A stretch of DNA of 64,000 bases, from the NCBI RefSeq assembly GCF_900239945.1, contig NZ_LT993738.1, positions 1-64,000 on the forward strand, read 5' to 3'. The translations under genes were made by a program, and so were the position numbers. The stretch comes from Chlamydia serpentis. Its GTDB lineage: Bacteria > Chlamydiota > Chlamydiia > Chlamydiales > Chlamydiaceae. Under the pieces are notes generated by a model. It searched no databases. It worked only from the letters and a program-made list of their open reading frames with translations, and was not told the DNA's origin. Position 1 is the stretch's first letter, and each line of letters opens with the position of its first letter. This document shows positions 49,409-58,734 of the stretch, piece after piece.

Positions 49409-51205
49409 ATGGATGAATTGAAACGACGTATTAAGTCTCTATATGATGGAGTAACAGCAGAGAATATTTTGTCATGGCTGTCGAATGATAATAATCAAAA
49501 AGACACTAAGATAATCTTAGAATTATTAGAAAGGAATCCTGGGCAACTTAGAGAGTTATTCGGAACTACATTGGTATTTGGAACTGGAGGATTGCGGAGC
49601 CCTATGGGCATCGGAACGAATAGAATCAACCTATTTACCATACGTCGAACTACTCAAGGGTTAGTTAAGGTACTTCAAACTCATGCTCCTCACTTCGAAG
49701 ATCCTATTCGTGTAGTTATTGGATGTGATACGCGCCATAATTCTATAGAATTTGCTTATGAAACCGCAAAAGTTCTTGCAGGTAATGGTTGCAAAGTTTT
49801 CCTTTTTCAACATCCCGAACCTCTAGCCTTAGTCTCATTTACTATAAGACAAGAACAGGCTATGGGTGGCGTAATGATCACAGCTTCTCATAATCCTCCA
49901 GTTTATAATGGTTATAAAGTTTACATGTCATCAGGAGGCCAAGTACTTCCCCCATTAGATCAGGAGATTATTAGCGCATGTAGGGAAGTAAGTGAAGTTC
50001 TATCCGTGTCGTCTATTGATCATCCAAACATCAAATTGATTGGAAAAGAACATGAAGCTCTTTACAGAGAAACTTTACAGAAATTGCAACTCCATCCTGA
50101 AGATAACCGAATTTCAGGGAGAACTCTGTCAATTTCGTATTCTCCATTGCACGGTACAGGAGTTTCTCTAGTGCCTCGTATCCTTAAAGATTGGGGCTTC
50201 CTGTCCGTTAATCTTGTTGAAAAACAAGCTATTAGTGATGGCGACTTTCCAACAGTCGATCTTCCAAATCCTGAAGATCCCGATGCATTACGTCTCGGGA
50301 TCAAACAAATGCTTGTTAATAACGATGACATTTTTATTGCTACCGATCCAGATGCAGATCGTGTGGGAGTCGTTTGCTTAGAAGAAGGTCAACCTTACCG
50401 CTTTAATGGAAATCAAACTGCTTGTCTTCTCGCAGATCATATATTACATGCCTGGGGAAAAAAGAGACGTTTAGGAGCTCAAGACAAACTCGTAAAAAGC
50501 CTAGTAACTACAGAGATGCTTTCTGCTATTGCTGAGCACTATCATGTTGACCTAATCAATGTAGGTACAGGATTTAAATATATCGGAGCCAAAATTGAAT
50601 CGTGGAGAAATTCTTCTAACAATTTTGTGTTTGGTGCCGAAGAATCCTATGGTTATCTTTATGGTACCCATGTCGAAGATAAAGATGCCATTATTACTTC
50701 CGCATTGATTGCTGAAGCAGCTCTCCAACAGAAGTTAAAAGGAAAAACTTTACGCGATGCTCTTCTTTCGCTCTATGAAACTTATGGTTACTTTGCTAAT
50801 AAAACTGAGTCAGTAGTTTTCTCAGGAGATGCTGATGAACAAGAGATAAGAAAAAAACTCTTGCGCCTTGAAGAAACAAGTACAGCAAGGCTTTTTTCAG
50901 GGAAATATCAAGTGGAAAAAATCGAAAACTATGCACAAGGAGTCGGGCTGAATTTTCTTTTGAACCAATCGTATCCGTTGGAATTACCTAAAACATCAAT
51001 GATTTGCTATTATTTTAGTGGGGGAGGTCGCGTAATTGTCCGGCCATCAGGAACAGAGCCTAAGATTAAATTTTACTTTGAAACTTCTATCCATTATTTA
51101 ACCCAAGTTAAAGATAAAGAAATTCAAAAGGAACGTGAATTGGAGAGTCAGCAGCATTTAGACGAATTTATTTTTAGTTTTAAAGACAAATTTTCAAATC
51201 TATAA
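49409..51205 (+). CDS. Phosphoglucomutase/phosphomannomutase family
   Basis: 598 residues, alpha-D-phosphohexomutase family. The phosphoserine loop TASHNPPVYNGYK lies near 155, the metal-binding DPDADRVG near 310, the sugar-binding GAEESYGYLYGTHVEDKDA near 415 and the C-terminal phosphate site RPSGTEPKIKFYFE near 555. Probably CT295 (mrsA/pgm), interconverting glucose or mannose 1- and 6-phosphates for glycogen or LOS precursors. Substrate not decided by sequence. Confidence 0.92.
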   Translation: MDELKRRIKSLYDGVTAENILSWLSNDNNQKDTKIILELLERNPGQLRELFGTTLVFGTGGLRSPMGIGTNRINLFTIRRTTQGLVKVLQTHAPHFEDPIRVVIGCDTRHNSIEFAYETAKVLAGNGCKVFLFQHPEPLALVSFTIRQEQAMGGVMITASHNPPVYNGYKVYMSSGGQVLPPLDQEIISACREVSEVLSVSSIDHPNIKLIGKEHEALYRETLQKLQLHPEDNRISGRTLSISYSPLHGTGVSLVPRILKDWGFLSVNLVEKQAISDGDFPTVDLPNPEDPDALRLGIKQMLVNNDDIFIATDPDADRVGVVCLEEGQPYRFNGNQTACLLADHILHAWGKKRRLGAQDKLVKSLVTTEMLSAIAEHYHVDLINVGTGFKYIGAKIESWRNSSNNFVFGAEESYGYLYGTHVEDKDAIITSALIAEAALQQKLKGKTLRDALLSLYETYGYFANKTESVVFSGDADEQEIRKKLLRLEETSTARLFSGKYQVEKIENYAQGVGLNFLLNQSYPLELPKTSMICYYFSGGGRVIVRPSGTEPKIKFYFETSIHYLTQVKDKEIQKERELESQQHLDEFIFSFKDKFSNL

Positions 51206-51225
51206 TTAAAAAATCCTCTTGGAGA

Positions 51226-51271
51226 ATATCTTAAAGCTATCTAAACTCGGCTTAAAGCCTCTTCAAGATAT
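51226..51271 (+). other. Hairpin between pgm and sodA
   Basis: ATATCTT (51226-51232) can pair with AAGATAT (51265-51271), extended by AAG/CTT across one mismatch. No good T-run follows, so terminator activity is uncertain. Confidence 0.35.
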
Positions 51272-51347
51272 CAGTTGGTCAGATCTGTTTTTAGCCTGCT
51301 CTGAACTTAGATTGAGGAGCTTGATCTATGAATAAGGATATATTTTT

Positions 51348-51971
51348 ATGAGTTTTGTTCCCTACACATTACCAGAACTACCCTATGATTACGATGCCCT
51401 AGAGCCAGTAATTTCTGCTGAAATCATGATGCTCCACCATCAAAAGCATCACCAGACCTATATTAATAATCTTAACGAAGCTTTAAAGAAATTAGACGCT
51501 GCAGAAACACAACAAAACCTTACTCAGTTAATTGCTTTAGAGCCCAGCCTTCGTTTCAATGGGGGAGGACATATTAATCATTGCTTATTCTGGGAGACTC
51601 TTGCTCCTAAAGATCAGGGCGGAGGACAACCCCCAAAACATGAGCTTCTCTCACTTATTGAGAGGTTTTGGGGTACTATGGATAATTTTTTAAAAAAATT
51701 AATAGAAATCTCTGCTGCGATTCAAGGATCTGGTTGGGCTTGGCTAGGGTTTTGTCCTGCAAAACAAGAGCTTGTTTTGCAGACAACAGTAAACCAAGAT
51801 CCTTTGGAAGCAACCACAGGCAAGTTACCTCTACTTGGGCTGGACGTTTGGGAGCACGCGTATTACCTTCAATATAAAAATGTTCGGATGGACTATCTAA
51901 AAGTATTTCCTCAAATAATTAATTGGCGATATATAGAGAATAGGTTTTCTGAAATAATATCATCTAAATAA
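51348..51971 (+). CDS. sodA: Superoxide dismutase (Mn/Fe family)
   Basis: 207 residues. Metal ligands are visible: His in AEIMMLHHQKHHQTYINNLN, His in NGGGHINHCLFW and DVWEHAYYLQYKNVRMDYL near the C-terminus. GGGHINHCLFW resembles the Mn-type enzymes, but Mn or Fe use cannot be settled from sequence. Removes superoxide. Neighbours pgm and accD are the normal chlamydial order (CT295-CT293). Confidence 0.93.
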   Translation: MSFVPYTLPELPYDYDALEPVISAEIMMLHHQKHHQTYINNLNEALKKLDAAETQQNLTQLIALEPSLRFNGGGHINHCLFWETLAPKDQGGGQPPKHELLSLIERFWGTMDNFLKKLIEISAAIQGSGWAWLGFCPAKQELVLQTTVNQDPLEATTGKLPLLGLDVWEHAYYLQYKNVRMDYLKVFPQIINWRYIENRFSEIISSK

Positions 51972-52052
51972 TTTGAATTTGGTGATTTTATTTGCAGTGT
52001 TAACAACATTAATTTAAAATTGCTTCCTAACAAAACTTAGATTAGGTGGCTT

Positions 52053-52979
52053 GTGCGTTTATTTTCTTACGACAAACCCAAGATTAAAGTGCAAAAAATC
52101 AAGGCTGATGGTTTTAGTGGTTGGCTCAAATGCAATCATTGTCATGAGATGATTCATGCAAACGAATTAGGACAAAATTACAATTGCTGTCCTAAGTGTT
52201 CTTATCACTACCGTATCACTGCTCTAGAACGGGTCAAGTTGCTTGCGGATAAAGATTCCTGGCGCCCTCTTTATACGAATTTAAAGTCTCAGGATCCTCT
52301 CGAATTTGTAGATACGGATACCTATGCAAATCGTTTAGAAAAAGCTCGAAAAAATAGTACCGATAGTGAAGGTGCTATTGTGGGTTTTTGCACGATAGGC
52401 TTGCATCCTGTAGCTCTTGCTGTTATGGACTTCAATTTTATGGCAGGATCAATGGGTGCTGTTGTAGGGGAGAAGTTGACCCGGCTGATTGAGGAGGCTA
52501 TTGAGACGCGCCTTCCTGTAATTATTGTCAGCGCTTCTGGAGGCGCACGTATGCAGGAGTCTGTTTTTTCTTTAATGCAGATGGTTAAGACCTCAGCAGC
52601 ACTGGCTAAGCTTCATGAAGCAGGGCTGCCTTATATCTCAGTTCTCTCTAACCCTACTTCTGGAGGAGTGACTGCGTCCTTTGCGGCTCTTGGAGACGTT
52701 ATTATTGCAGAACCCAAAGCCCTTATTTGCTTTGCCGGCCCAAGAGTTGTTGCTCAGGTCATAGGTGAGGATCTTCCTGAGGGCGCACAGAAATCAGAGT
52801 TTCTTCTCGAACATGGGATGATTGATAAAATTGTCGAACGTAAAGAATTGAAAACAACATTACAAACCTTGCTTGATTACTTTTTGGCTCAAGAATACAC
52901 TGGCGGAAAAACTAAAGCCCCTAGAGATCTTTCTAAAAGGCTTAAAGAGATTTTTTTGTTGACAGATGACAATGAATAA
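52053..52979 (+). CDS. accD: Acetyl-CoA carboxylase carboxyltransferase subunit beta
   Basis: 308 residues. The Cys4 zinc finger ([20 protein letters not shown] with a final CPKC-type Cys) is at residues ~28-50; the carboxyltransferase core includes [28 protein letters not shown] and [19 protein letters not shown]. Makes malonyl-CoA with AccA. The start is GTG at 52053, with AGGTGG as ribosome-binding site a few bases upstream. Confidence 0.94.
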   Translation: MRLFSYDKPKIKVQKIKADGFSGWLKCNHCHEMIHANELGQNYNCCPKCSYHYRITALERVKLLADKDSWRPLYTNLKSQDPLEFVDTDTYANRLEKARKNSTDSEGAIVGFCTIGLHPVALAVMDFNFMAGSMGAVVGEKLTRLIEEAIETRLPVIIVSASGGARMQESVFSLMQMVKTSAALAKLHEAGLPYISVLSNPTSGGVTASFAALGDVIIAEPKALICFAGPRVVAQVIGEDLPEGAQKSEFLLEHGMIDKIVERKELKTTLQTLLDYFLAQEYTGGKTKAPRDLSKRLKEIFLLTDDNE

Positions 52980-53029
52980 AAGATTATACCAGATCTTGCA
53001 ACAATAACATTATCTGTGACCCTATCCCT

Positions 53030-53467
53030 ATGAATGTATTTTGTGAATTGGATTTAGGAGGGGAAATCCCTCAATATGCTACAGCAGGAGCTGCTGGCGC
53101 TGATCTTAGAGCAAATATTAAAGAACCTTTAGCTCTATTTCCTGGTCAACGTGTTTTGGTCCCTACAGGGATAAGGGCGGAGATCCCTATTGGTTATGAA
53201 TTGCAAGTCCGTCCTCGGAGTGGTTTAGCCTTAAAGCACGGTGTTACCGTGTTAAATGCTCCAGGGACTATTGATTCAGATTATCGAGGAGAAATTGGTG
53301 TTATCTTAATCAATTTTGGTGATACTGCGTTTATTATCGAACCTAAGATGCGGATAGCTCAAATTGTTTTGTCTCCTGTAGTACGAGCAGAGTTTGTTGT
53401 TAAGCAGGGAAGCTTAGCCGAAACTGGGCGAGGAAGTGGAGGCTTTGGACATACTGGAGCAAACTAA
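53030..53467 (+). CDS. dut: dUTP diphosphatase
   Basis: 145 residues, trimeric dUTPase with motifs 1-5: [49 protein letters not shown] and the C-terminal [11 protein letters not shown]. Removes dUTP and provides dUMP for dTMP. It runs straight into ptsN with a 1-base gap if the latter starts at 53469. Confidence 0.95.
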   Translation: MNVFCELDLGGEIPQYATAGAAGADLRANIKEPLALFPGQRVLVPTGIRAEIPIGYELQVRPRSGLALKHGVTVLNAPGTIDSDYRGEIGVILINFGDTAFIIEPKMRIAQIVLSPVVRAEFVVKQGSLAETGRGSGGFGHTGAN

Positions 53468-53468
53468 G

Positions 53469-53945
53469 ATGTCTTTCTATTGCGAAGATCAACAAGACTT
53501 TTCTTTATTTTCTCTTCTATCACCGAATCTAGTAATGTTTTTACGGAAACATTCTCGAACTGAAATTTTGCAAGATCTTACAGATCTGGTACATGCTGCA
53601 GGACTTCTTGAAGACAAACATGCTTTTTTTGATGCACTTGTCCGTCGTGAAAATATCATGTCCACAGGCATCGGCATGGGAGTAGCTATTCCTCATGGAA
53701 AACTTCAAAGCTGTTCTGATTTTTTTATTGCTATAGGAATCCATACCCAAGGTATTTTATGGGATGCTATTGATGGAGCTCTTGTCCGCCTTATTTTTTT
53801 GATTGGGGGCCCAGAGAATGCTCAAGCAGAATATCTAAAACTATTATCTACTTTGACTTTATCTTTGAGAGAGGAGTCTCGTCGTCAACAGCTCTTGCAG
53901 GTTAAAACGATTGAAGAAGTTATGAACGTGTTTGTGGGGATATAA
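53469..53945 (+). CDS. ptsN: EIIA-Ntr-like phosphotransferase domain protein 1
   Basis: 158 residues from ATG 53469; an upstream in-frame ATG (53436) would overlap dut by 32 bases and is less likely. The phospho-His site GMGVAIPHGKLQSC is near residue 75, and the rest follows the PTS EIIA type-2 fold. In other bacteria EIIA-Ntr controls potassium and nitrogen responses through the HPr/EI relay. Ends 2 bases before the next gene. Confidence 0.9.
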   Translation: MSFYCEDQQDFSLFSLLSPNLVMFLRKHSRTEILQDLTDLVHAAGLLEDKHAFFDALVRRENIMSTGIGMGVAIPHGKLQSCSDFFIAIGIHTQGILWDAIDGALVRLIFLIGGPENAQAEYLKLLSTLTLSLREESRRQQLLQVKTIEEVMNVFVGI

Positions 53946-53947
53946 AA

Positions 53948-54628
53948 ATGGATTTAAAATTAGATGAAGTAGCCTCTTTATTGGATGTCTCCGAACAAAC
54001 GATACTTCAATGGCTTAATGAAGGGACAATTCCAAGCTATAGCATGCAAAACGAATATCGCTTTAGCCGTGACGAAATTGAAGATTGGCTTTTACATAAC
54101 CAAAAATTGATGATTCAAGAACGTGCCAGCGATGATAAGGAAGCATTTCGAGATCTTTCTTTAAAATATAGTCTTTATAAAGCCATTCATCGTGGTGGTG
54201 TTTTGTGCGATATTATTGTTCGGAATAAAGAAGAAGCTCTCGCGTGTGCCTCTAAATACATCGCTGACAAGTTTCAATTAGATGAGAGTGTTCTTTTTGA
54301 AATGTTGTCTTATAGGGAAAGCCTGATGTCTACAGGCCTCGGCGAGGGACTTGCTTTGCCCCATGCTAAAGACTTTTTAATTAACGCCTACTACGACATT
54401 GTTGTTCCTATGTTTCTTAGAGAACCTATAGAGTATGGAGCCTTGGATGGAAGGCCTGTAAATATTCTTTTCTTTCTTTTTGCTTGCCAAGATAAAAGTC
54501 ATTTAAATTTAGTGAATAAGATAGTTCACTTAGGGATGTCTTTAGAAGCTCGAAGTTTCTTTAGAAATTATCCTAACAAAGATCAACTGTTAGCATACGT
54601 TAAAGAGTGGGAGTCCCAAACTCATTAA
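53948..54628 (+). CDS. EIIA-Ntr-like protein with N-terminal helix-turn-helix
   Basis: 226 residues with two parts. Residues 1-50 (MDLKLDEVASLLDVSEQTIL then QWLNEGTIPSYSMQNEYRFS) look like an excisionase/MerR-type DNA-binding HTH. Residues ~75-226 are an EIIA-Ntr domain with phospho-His in GEGLALPHAKDF. This HTH-EIIA fusion (CT290-like) suggests DNA binding controlled by phosphorylation; targets are unknown. It is 2 bases from the preceding ptsN, so both are produced together. Confidence 0.87.
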   Translation: MDLKLDEVASLLDVSEQTILQWLNEGTIPSYSMQNEYRFSRDEIEDWLLHNQKLMIQERASDDKEAFRDLSLKYSLYKAIHRGGVLCDIIVRNKEEALACASKYIADKFQLDESVLFEMLSYRESLMSTGLGEGLALPHAKDFLINAYYDIVVPMFLREPIEYGALDGRPVNILFFLFACQDKSHLNLVNKIVHLGMSLEARSFFRNYPNKDQLLAYVKEWESQTH

Positions 54629-54724
54629 TGACTAGAGTTTAAAAAGATTTTTAAGTCCAAGTTGTGAAAAAAATCCTTTTGTTGCTATGGTGATCCTCAT
54701 AGGCTTCCAGGAGATTGTAGTCGC

Positions 54725-56092
54725 ATGATGAGCTCTAAGCGTACCTCGAAAATAGCGGTGCTTTCAATTTTATTAATATTCACTCATTCTACAGGGCTGG
54801 CAAACACAAATCCACCCATAGGCCTGAGTACAATCTACGTTAACTCTAAGACTGTAGATAAACTTCAGAACAAGAAAGAGATAAAAAAACAAAGAAAAGA
54901 GCAACGGCAGCTAGAGAAAAAAGACTCTCAAAGAGTTACTAGTAAAAAGTCGTTCTTTCCTTATCTAAAAACCCTTACTGCGCGAAGTGAACGGTTTAAA
55001 AAACCATCTTCTGAAATTGTCTTTGAATCAAAGTCTCAAGTTACGTCTCGCTCACAAAGATTCAAGCGTCTGAAAGAGTGTTCTATCAAAACTCAAGATA
55101 TAGTCATTGAGAATAACGATTCTAAAGAATTTCAAGTTGTTAGTAAAAGATCTCTGAGTTTCCCCAACCTAAAGTTGAAAAATCTTTCTCCTAAGTTTCC
55201 TCAGAAAGAAAAAAAAGATAAAGGAGCCTCTAGTCTTGCTTCGCTAAGAAAACGTTATTCCACGCAATCTTCTGCTTCTCCTTTAATATTTTTAGAAACA
55301 GAAATTGTTCAAGCTCCTGTCGAGAATCCTCATTCGCAACAAGAAGATTCTAAGAAGAGTAAACAACTAGCATCAAAGGACTTAGTTGCAAAATCAGAGC
55401 GAATTGATCACTCTTTACGTGAACTAGCTCAAGGTGCTAGCCTGCCTGTCTTAGTACGTCCTAATCCTGAGTTATTGGTGCAAAGGCAAAAAGAGGTTAT
55501 ATTGAAAGAACTTATTGCTGAGCATAGGCAATGTAAAAGAAAGTCTGCAAGAGAAGCCCTTGAATCTCGTTGTACAACTAAACAAGTTCCTAGAGATGCT
55601 TCTGTGACCTCTACTTTGCGTTATAATCCAGAAAAGGCTGCAGAAATCAAGAGCAGGCGCAATTGTAAGGTAAGGCGTGAAGCTCGTGAACAGAAAAATT
55701 CTTCCTGTAAAAGAGAAGCTCATGTTTCAAACAAGCAAACCGGAGGAACTTCTAACGCAGAAGAAAAAGAAACTGTAAAAGGATCTAGAAGTGAAAAAAC
55801 TAAAACCGGATCCCAGTTGGCAAAGTATTCTCCAAATTTTTACTCTAATGCTGGAAACACAAATATAGGTACATATCTTACTGCAAACCAATATAGCTGT
55901 GATTCTGAAGAAACCGATTGGCCATGCTCTTCCTGTGTCTCCAAGCGTAGGACTCACAATAGTATATCCGTATGTACAATGGTTGTTACTGTCATCGCAA
56001 TGATTGTAGGGGCTTTGATTATTGCTAATGCTACAGAGTCTCCAACAAAGCCCAGCCCTACGCCTACTCCCAATCCTTCGCCTACTCCTTAA
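54725..56092 (+). CDS. Basic low-complexity protein with C-terminal membrane segment (CT289-like)
   Basis: 455 residues. An N-terminal signal-like stretch (about 9-27, KIAVLSILLIFTHSTGLA) is followed by about 370 residues rich in Lys, Arg, Ser and Glu, mainly disordered or coiled. A strong hydrophobic helix lies at about 414-438 (VVTVIAMIVGALIIA) and the protein ends in a Pro/Thr-Ser repeat (PSPTPTPNPSPTP). The start ATGATG gives M or MM. No family recognised; position suggests CT289. The Pro repeat might be host-facing. Confidence 0.75.
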   Translation: MMSSKRTSKIAVLSILLIFTHSTGLANTNPPIGLSTIYVNSKTVDKLQNKKEIKKQRKEQRQLEKKDSQRVTSKKSFFPYLKTLTARSERFKKPSSEIVFESKSQVTSRSQRFKRLKECSIKTQDIVIENNDSKEFQVVSKRSLSFPNLKLKNLSPKFPQKEKKDKGASSLASLRKRYSTQSSASPLIFLETEIVQAPVENPHSQQEDSKKSKQLASKDLVAKSERIDHSLRELAQGASLPVLVRPNPELLVQRQKEVILKELIAEHRQCKRKSAREALESRCTTKQVPRDASVTSTLRYNPEKAAEIKSRRNCKVRREAREQKNSSCKREAHVSNKQTGGTSNAEEKETVKGSRSEKTKTGSQLAKYSPNFYSNAGNTNIGTYLTANQYSCDSEETDWPCSSCVSKRRTHNSISVCTMVVTVIAMIVGALIIANATESPTKPSPTPTPNPSPTP

Positions 56093-56781
56093 TTGTAGAG
56101 CTTTTAAAAAGAGGCAAAAGCTTTAGGTATTTGCCTCTATTTTATAAATTGCTTTTTGAAATGAGAATTTTATGGTTAAGAAAATTCTTTCTTATTCAAG
56201 CTATTATAGTTTTATTTAACTTGTTCTCTGGAAAAGATCCAATGTTTTATACTAATAATCCATTGTGATTAAATTAAAAGATAAAAATGTCTAATTTTCA
56301 GTAAATTAATTATATTAATATTTAGTTTGTGTTTTATTTAAAAATTCAACCGAATTAATTAAAATTTAGCGCGCTAACGTTGTGTAGTTATGGTTTAATT
56401 GTGTTAGATATTTGTAGTTATAAGGTTAGTTATCAAAGAGTTGACAAATACTACAGCCCCTCTTTTTACTCCGAAATAAAGCTATTGGTGCTCGCACTGT
56501 CCTACAAATACAGATATCTTGGGAAGAGTTCTTTACATGCTTTTTTCTAACTGTAAAATTCATTCTTGTGCTCTTTGCTATGTTTTGTATACTCGTTGCA
56601 GCAACCCAAGGGGCTGCTGCTCCAATTTTTATTCCTTCCTAACCCTACTGCAAAAGGTGTTTTTTTATAAAAATGGTTTTATTTATTAAGAATTATTTAA
56701 AATTTGGCTTTAAAAATAATTCTTTTAATTAGCGCTCTATAGGGTTAACATAAATATATAGTTTTTTTAGTGACTTTATCT
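56093..56781. other. AT-rich gap with possible small remnant
   Basis: About 690 bases. It starts with a clear terminator. A rightward frame around 56450-56641 reads a hydrophobic leader-like stretch (VLFAMFCILVAATQGAAAPI) and then stops; there is no good start codon. A TTGACA lies at 56441-56446 without a matching -10. Confidence 0.45.
56110..56145 (+). terminator. Rho-independent terminator after the CT289-like gene
   Basis: AGAGGCAAA (56110-56118) pairs perfectly with TTTGCCTCT (56130-56138), loop 11 bases, with A-run before and ATTTTAT after, 17 bases past the stop. Confidence 0.8.
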
Positions 56782-58500
56782 ATGTTTGATCATTCTGTTA
56801 GTTTTAAAGGGCCCCAACTCAATCCTATTAAGGTAAATCCAAATTTTTTTCAGAAACACTCTAAAATAGCGCAAGTAGTTGAAATTACAGCTGTGGTTTT
56901 AGGTATACTTGCTCTTCTAATAGGCGTTTTTCTGGTCATAGGAACTCCTTTAGGAGTTCCTATGAGTATGATTATAGGTGGATGTCTTTTCGCTTCTGGA
57001 GGGGCTTTGTTTGTTGGTGGTACTATTTCTATGATATTGCATAGGAGCAGTAGAGCCAAGCATTTGTTGAATCAGGCCAAGCTCTCCCTACCTATTCTTG
57101 AACAAAAGGAACTAAAGTCTTTCGATCCTAGTGTCCTGAAGGAGAGCTGGTGCTTACATAATGTTGTTGTTAAACAGTTTCGAAAGTTAAACCTCAATAT
57201 TCCAGAGAATCAAAGGAAGATCTTAGAGCAAATAGAGATCAATCCAGGGACTACTTTAGCAGAGTATGCTGCTATGGTCTCAGCAAATTATCAGGAATGT
57301 GTAAAGATGCTCGAATATCGTGAAGAGCTCCTTGAAGAAGAAACGATTTACGAAAACACGCAATTTCGTGCTTATCTCACTTATAGAAACAAAGTTGTAA
57401 CTAGCATCATCTCTAATATGGTAGATGGTATCTCTAAAGCTGGAGGAGTATTCTCTTTAAAATTTTCGATGTTAAGTTCGCGGATGTCGTCTATCCATAC
57501 AACAATCAGCGTGATTCTAGGTTTAGGTGTAGTCGCTGCTGTAATGACTGTCGCAGCTTTCATTCCTGGAGGAATATTTGCAATTCCAATACTTTTAGCT
57601 GTTAGCATGGGCTTAGGACTTGTTGTTGCAGGACTTTCCTATCTACTACGGCAGATGTTGAGTATGACAAAGTTTAATCGTCAGCAACTTTCTAAGGATT
57701 TTATAAAAACTGTAGATTTAAACCTTTTTAATCAGCTAATAAGCTCCCAGAATCTTCTTTTTGATATTTTGCAAGGGATACTTAAGGAGGAAGAAACGTT
57801 CTCTTTAGAAAGTCAACCCTGGTATAGGCAGATCTTAATAACTAAGGAGTTAGAACCATTTTTGGAAGAAGAACTCAGAAAAAACAACGAAAAGATTCAA
57901 AAGCAACTAGAAGCTAGGAATAGAGACCTAAAGAGACTAGAAAAGGTGTGTTCTAAAGGATTTTCTAATGCATCTCAAATATATCATTCATCAGATGATG
58001 ACTTCGATAAGATGCTTACTGAAGGTACAAAATTCGCGAAATTACGTCGAGATACCTCGCATGACTTAACTAAGATTTATGGGCCAGACAATCAGGAAAT
58101 TGATCCAGAATTTTTATCACCTTGGATGCCTAAAAAAGAAGGCACTGAAGAATTTGATCAACGGCCTTCATATTTACAGCTCAATTCAAGGGAGCATCTA
58201 TTGTTAGAAGAAGATGTTGATATAACGTTAAAAGAGTTGGAAATAAGAAGCACAGCTTTGCGGCAAGAACTCCACAGAATTCGACTATGGAGGAATCCTG
58301 TAATGTCTCGTGCTGGGTATATTATATATCAAGATCAGCATTCCGAGATTCAAAACAAAAGCATAGTTGACTTTTATACGCGCTGTCAAATGGAGAAAAG
58401 GAATATCTGTGATCTTCTAAAAGAGATTAATGCGCTTCAAAGTCGTATTATAAGGCTAATAATTCAAGAAGCCTCAGACACAGAGGATAGCGGGTCATAA
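56782..58500 (+). CDS. Inc-like protein with two hydrophobic hairpins and coiled coil
   Basis: About 572 residues from ATG 56782 (GTG at 56770 is 4 codons upstream). A bilobed hydrophobic pair is at about 31-54 and 60-84 and a second pair at about 235-293 (IHTTISVILGLGVVAAVMTV..., FAIPILLAVSMGLGLVVAGL). In between and after are charged helical regions, ending in an acidic tail (ASDTEDSGS). The hydrophobic double-hairpin pattern suggests an inclusion-membrane protein with both loops and a cytosolic coiled coil. No enzyme motif. Confidence 0.8.
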   Translation: MFDHSVSFKGPQLNPIKVNPNFFQKHSKIAQVVEITAVVLGILALLIGVFLVIGTPLGVPMSMIIGGCLFASGGALFVGGTISMILHRSSRAKHLLNQAKLSLPILEQKELKSFDPSVLKESWCLHNVVVKQFRKLNLNIPENQRKILEQIEINPGTTLAEYAAMVSANYQECVKMLEYREELLEEETIYENTQFRAYLTYRNKVVTSIISNMVDGISKAGGVFSLKFSMLSSRMSSIHTTISVILGLGVVAAVMTVAAFIPGGIFAIPILLAVSMGLGLVVAGLSYLLRQMLSMTKFNRQQLSKDFIKTVDLNLFNQLISSQNLLFDILQGILKEEETFSLESQPWYRQILITKELEPFLEEELRKNNEKIQKQLEARNRDLKRLEKVCSKGFSNASQIYHSSDDDFDKMLTEGTKFAKLRRDTSHDLTKIYGPDNQEIDPEFLSPWMPKKEGTEEFDQRPSYLQLNSREHLLLEEDVDITLKELEIRSTALRQELHRIRLWRNPVMSRAGYIIYQDQHSEIQNKSIVDFYTRCQMEKRNICDLLKEINALQSRIIRLIIQEASDTEDSGS

Positions 58501-58656
58501 TTTTGAATATTAACTCTCACAAACTATTATCTAATTTTTAGTGTTTCTAAACAACTCTGCTAGTTGTTTTTATAATATTTTCTTCGTAATTTTAGTTTAA
58601 CTCTGTTTTATATTTACTTCCCTTTCTTTATAAAGAGACTGTTTTTAGTAAGTAGG

Positions 58657-58662
58657 TATAAT
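58657..58662 (+). promoter_or_regulatory. Possible -10 element of the DUF687-like gene
   Basis: A perfect TATAAT at 58657-58662, 73 bases before the start; the region 17 bases upstream has no clear -35. Confidence 0.3.
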
Positions 58663-58734
58663 AAATATACTTCTTGAACTTTATTTTTTTATTTCTAAAG
58701 TATTTTCCCAAAACTAATAAAATAAGGAGTTTAT

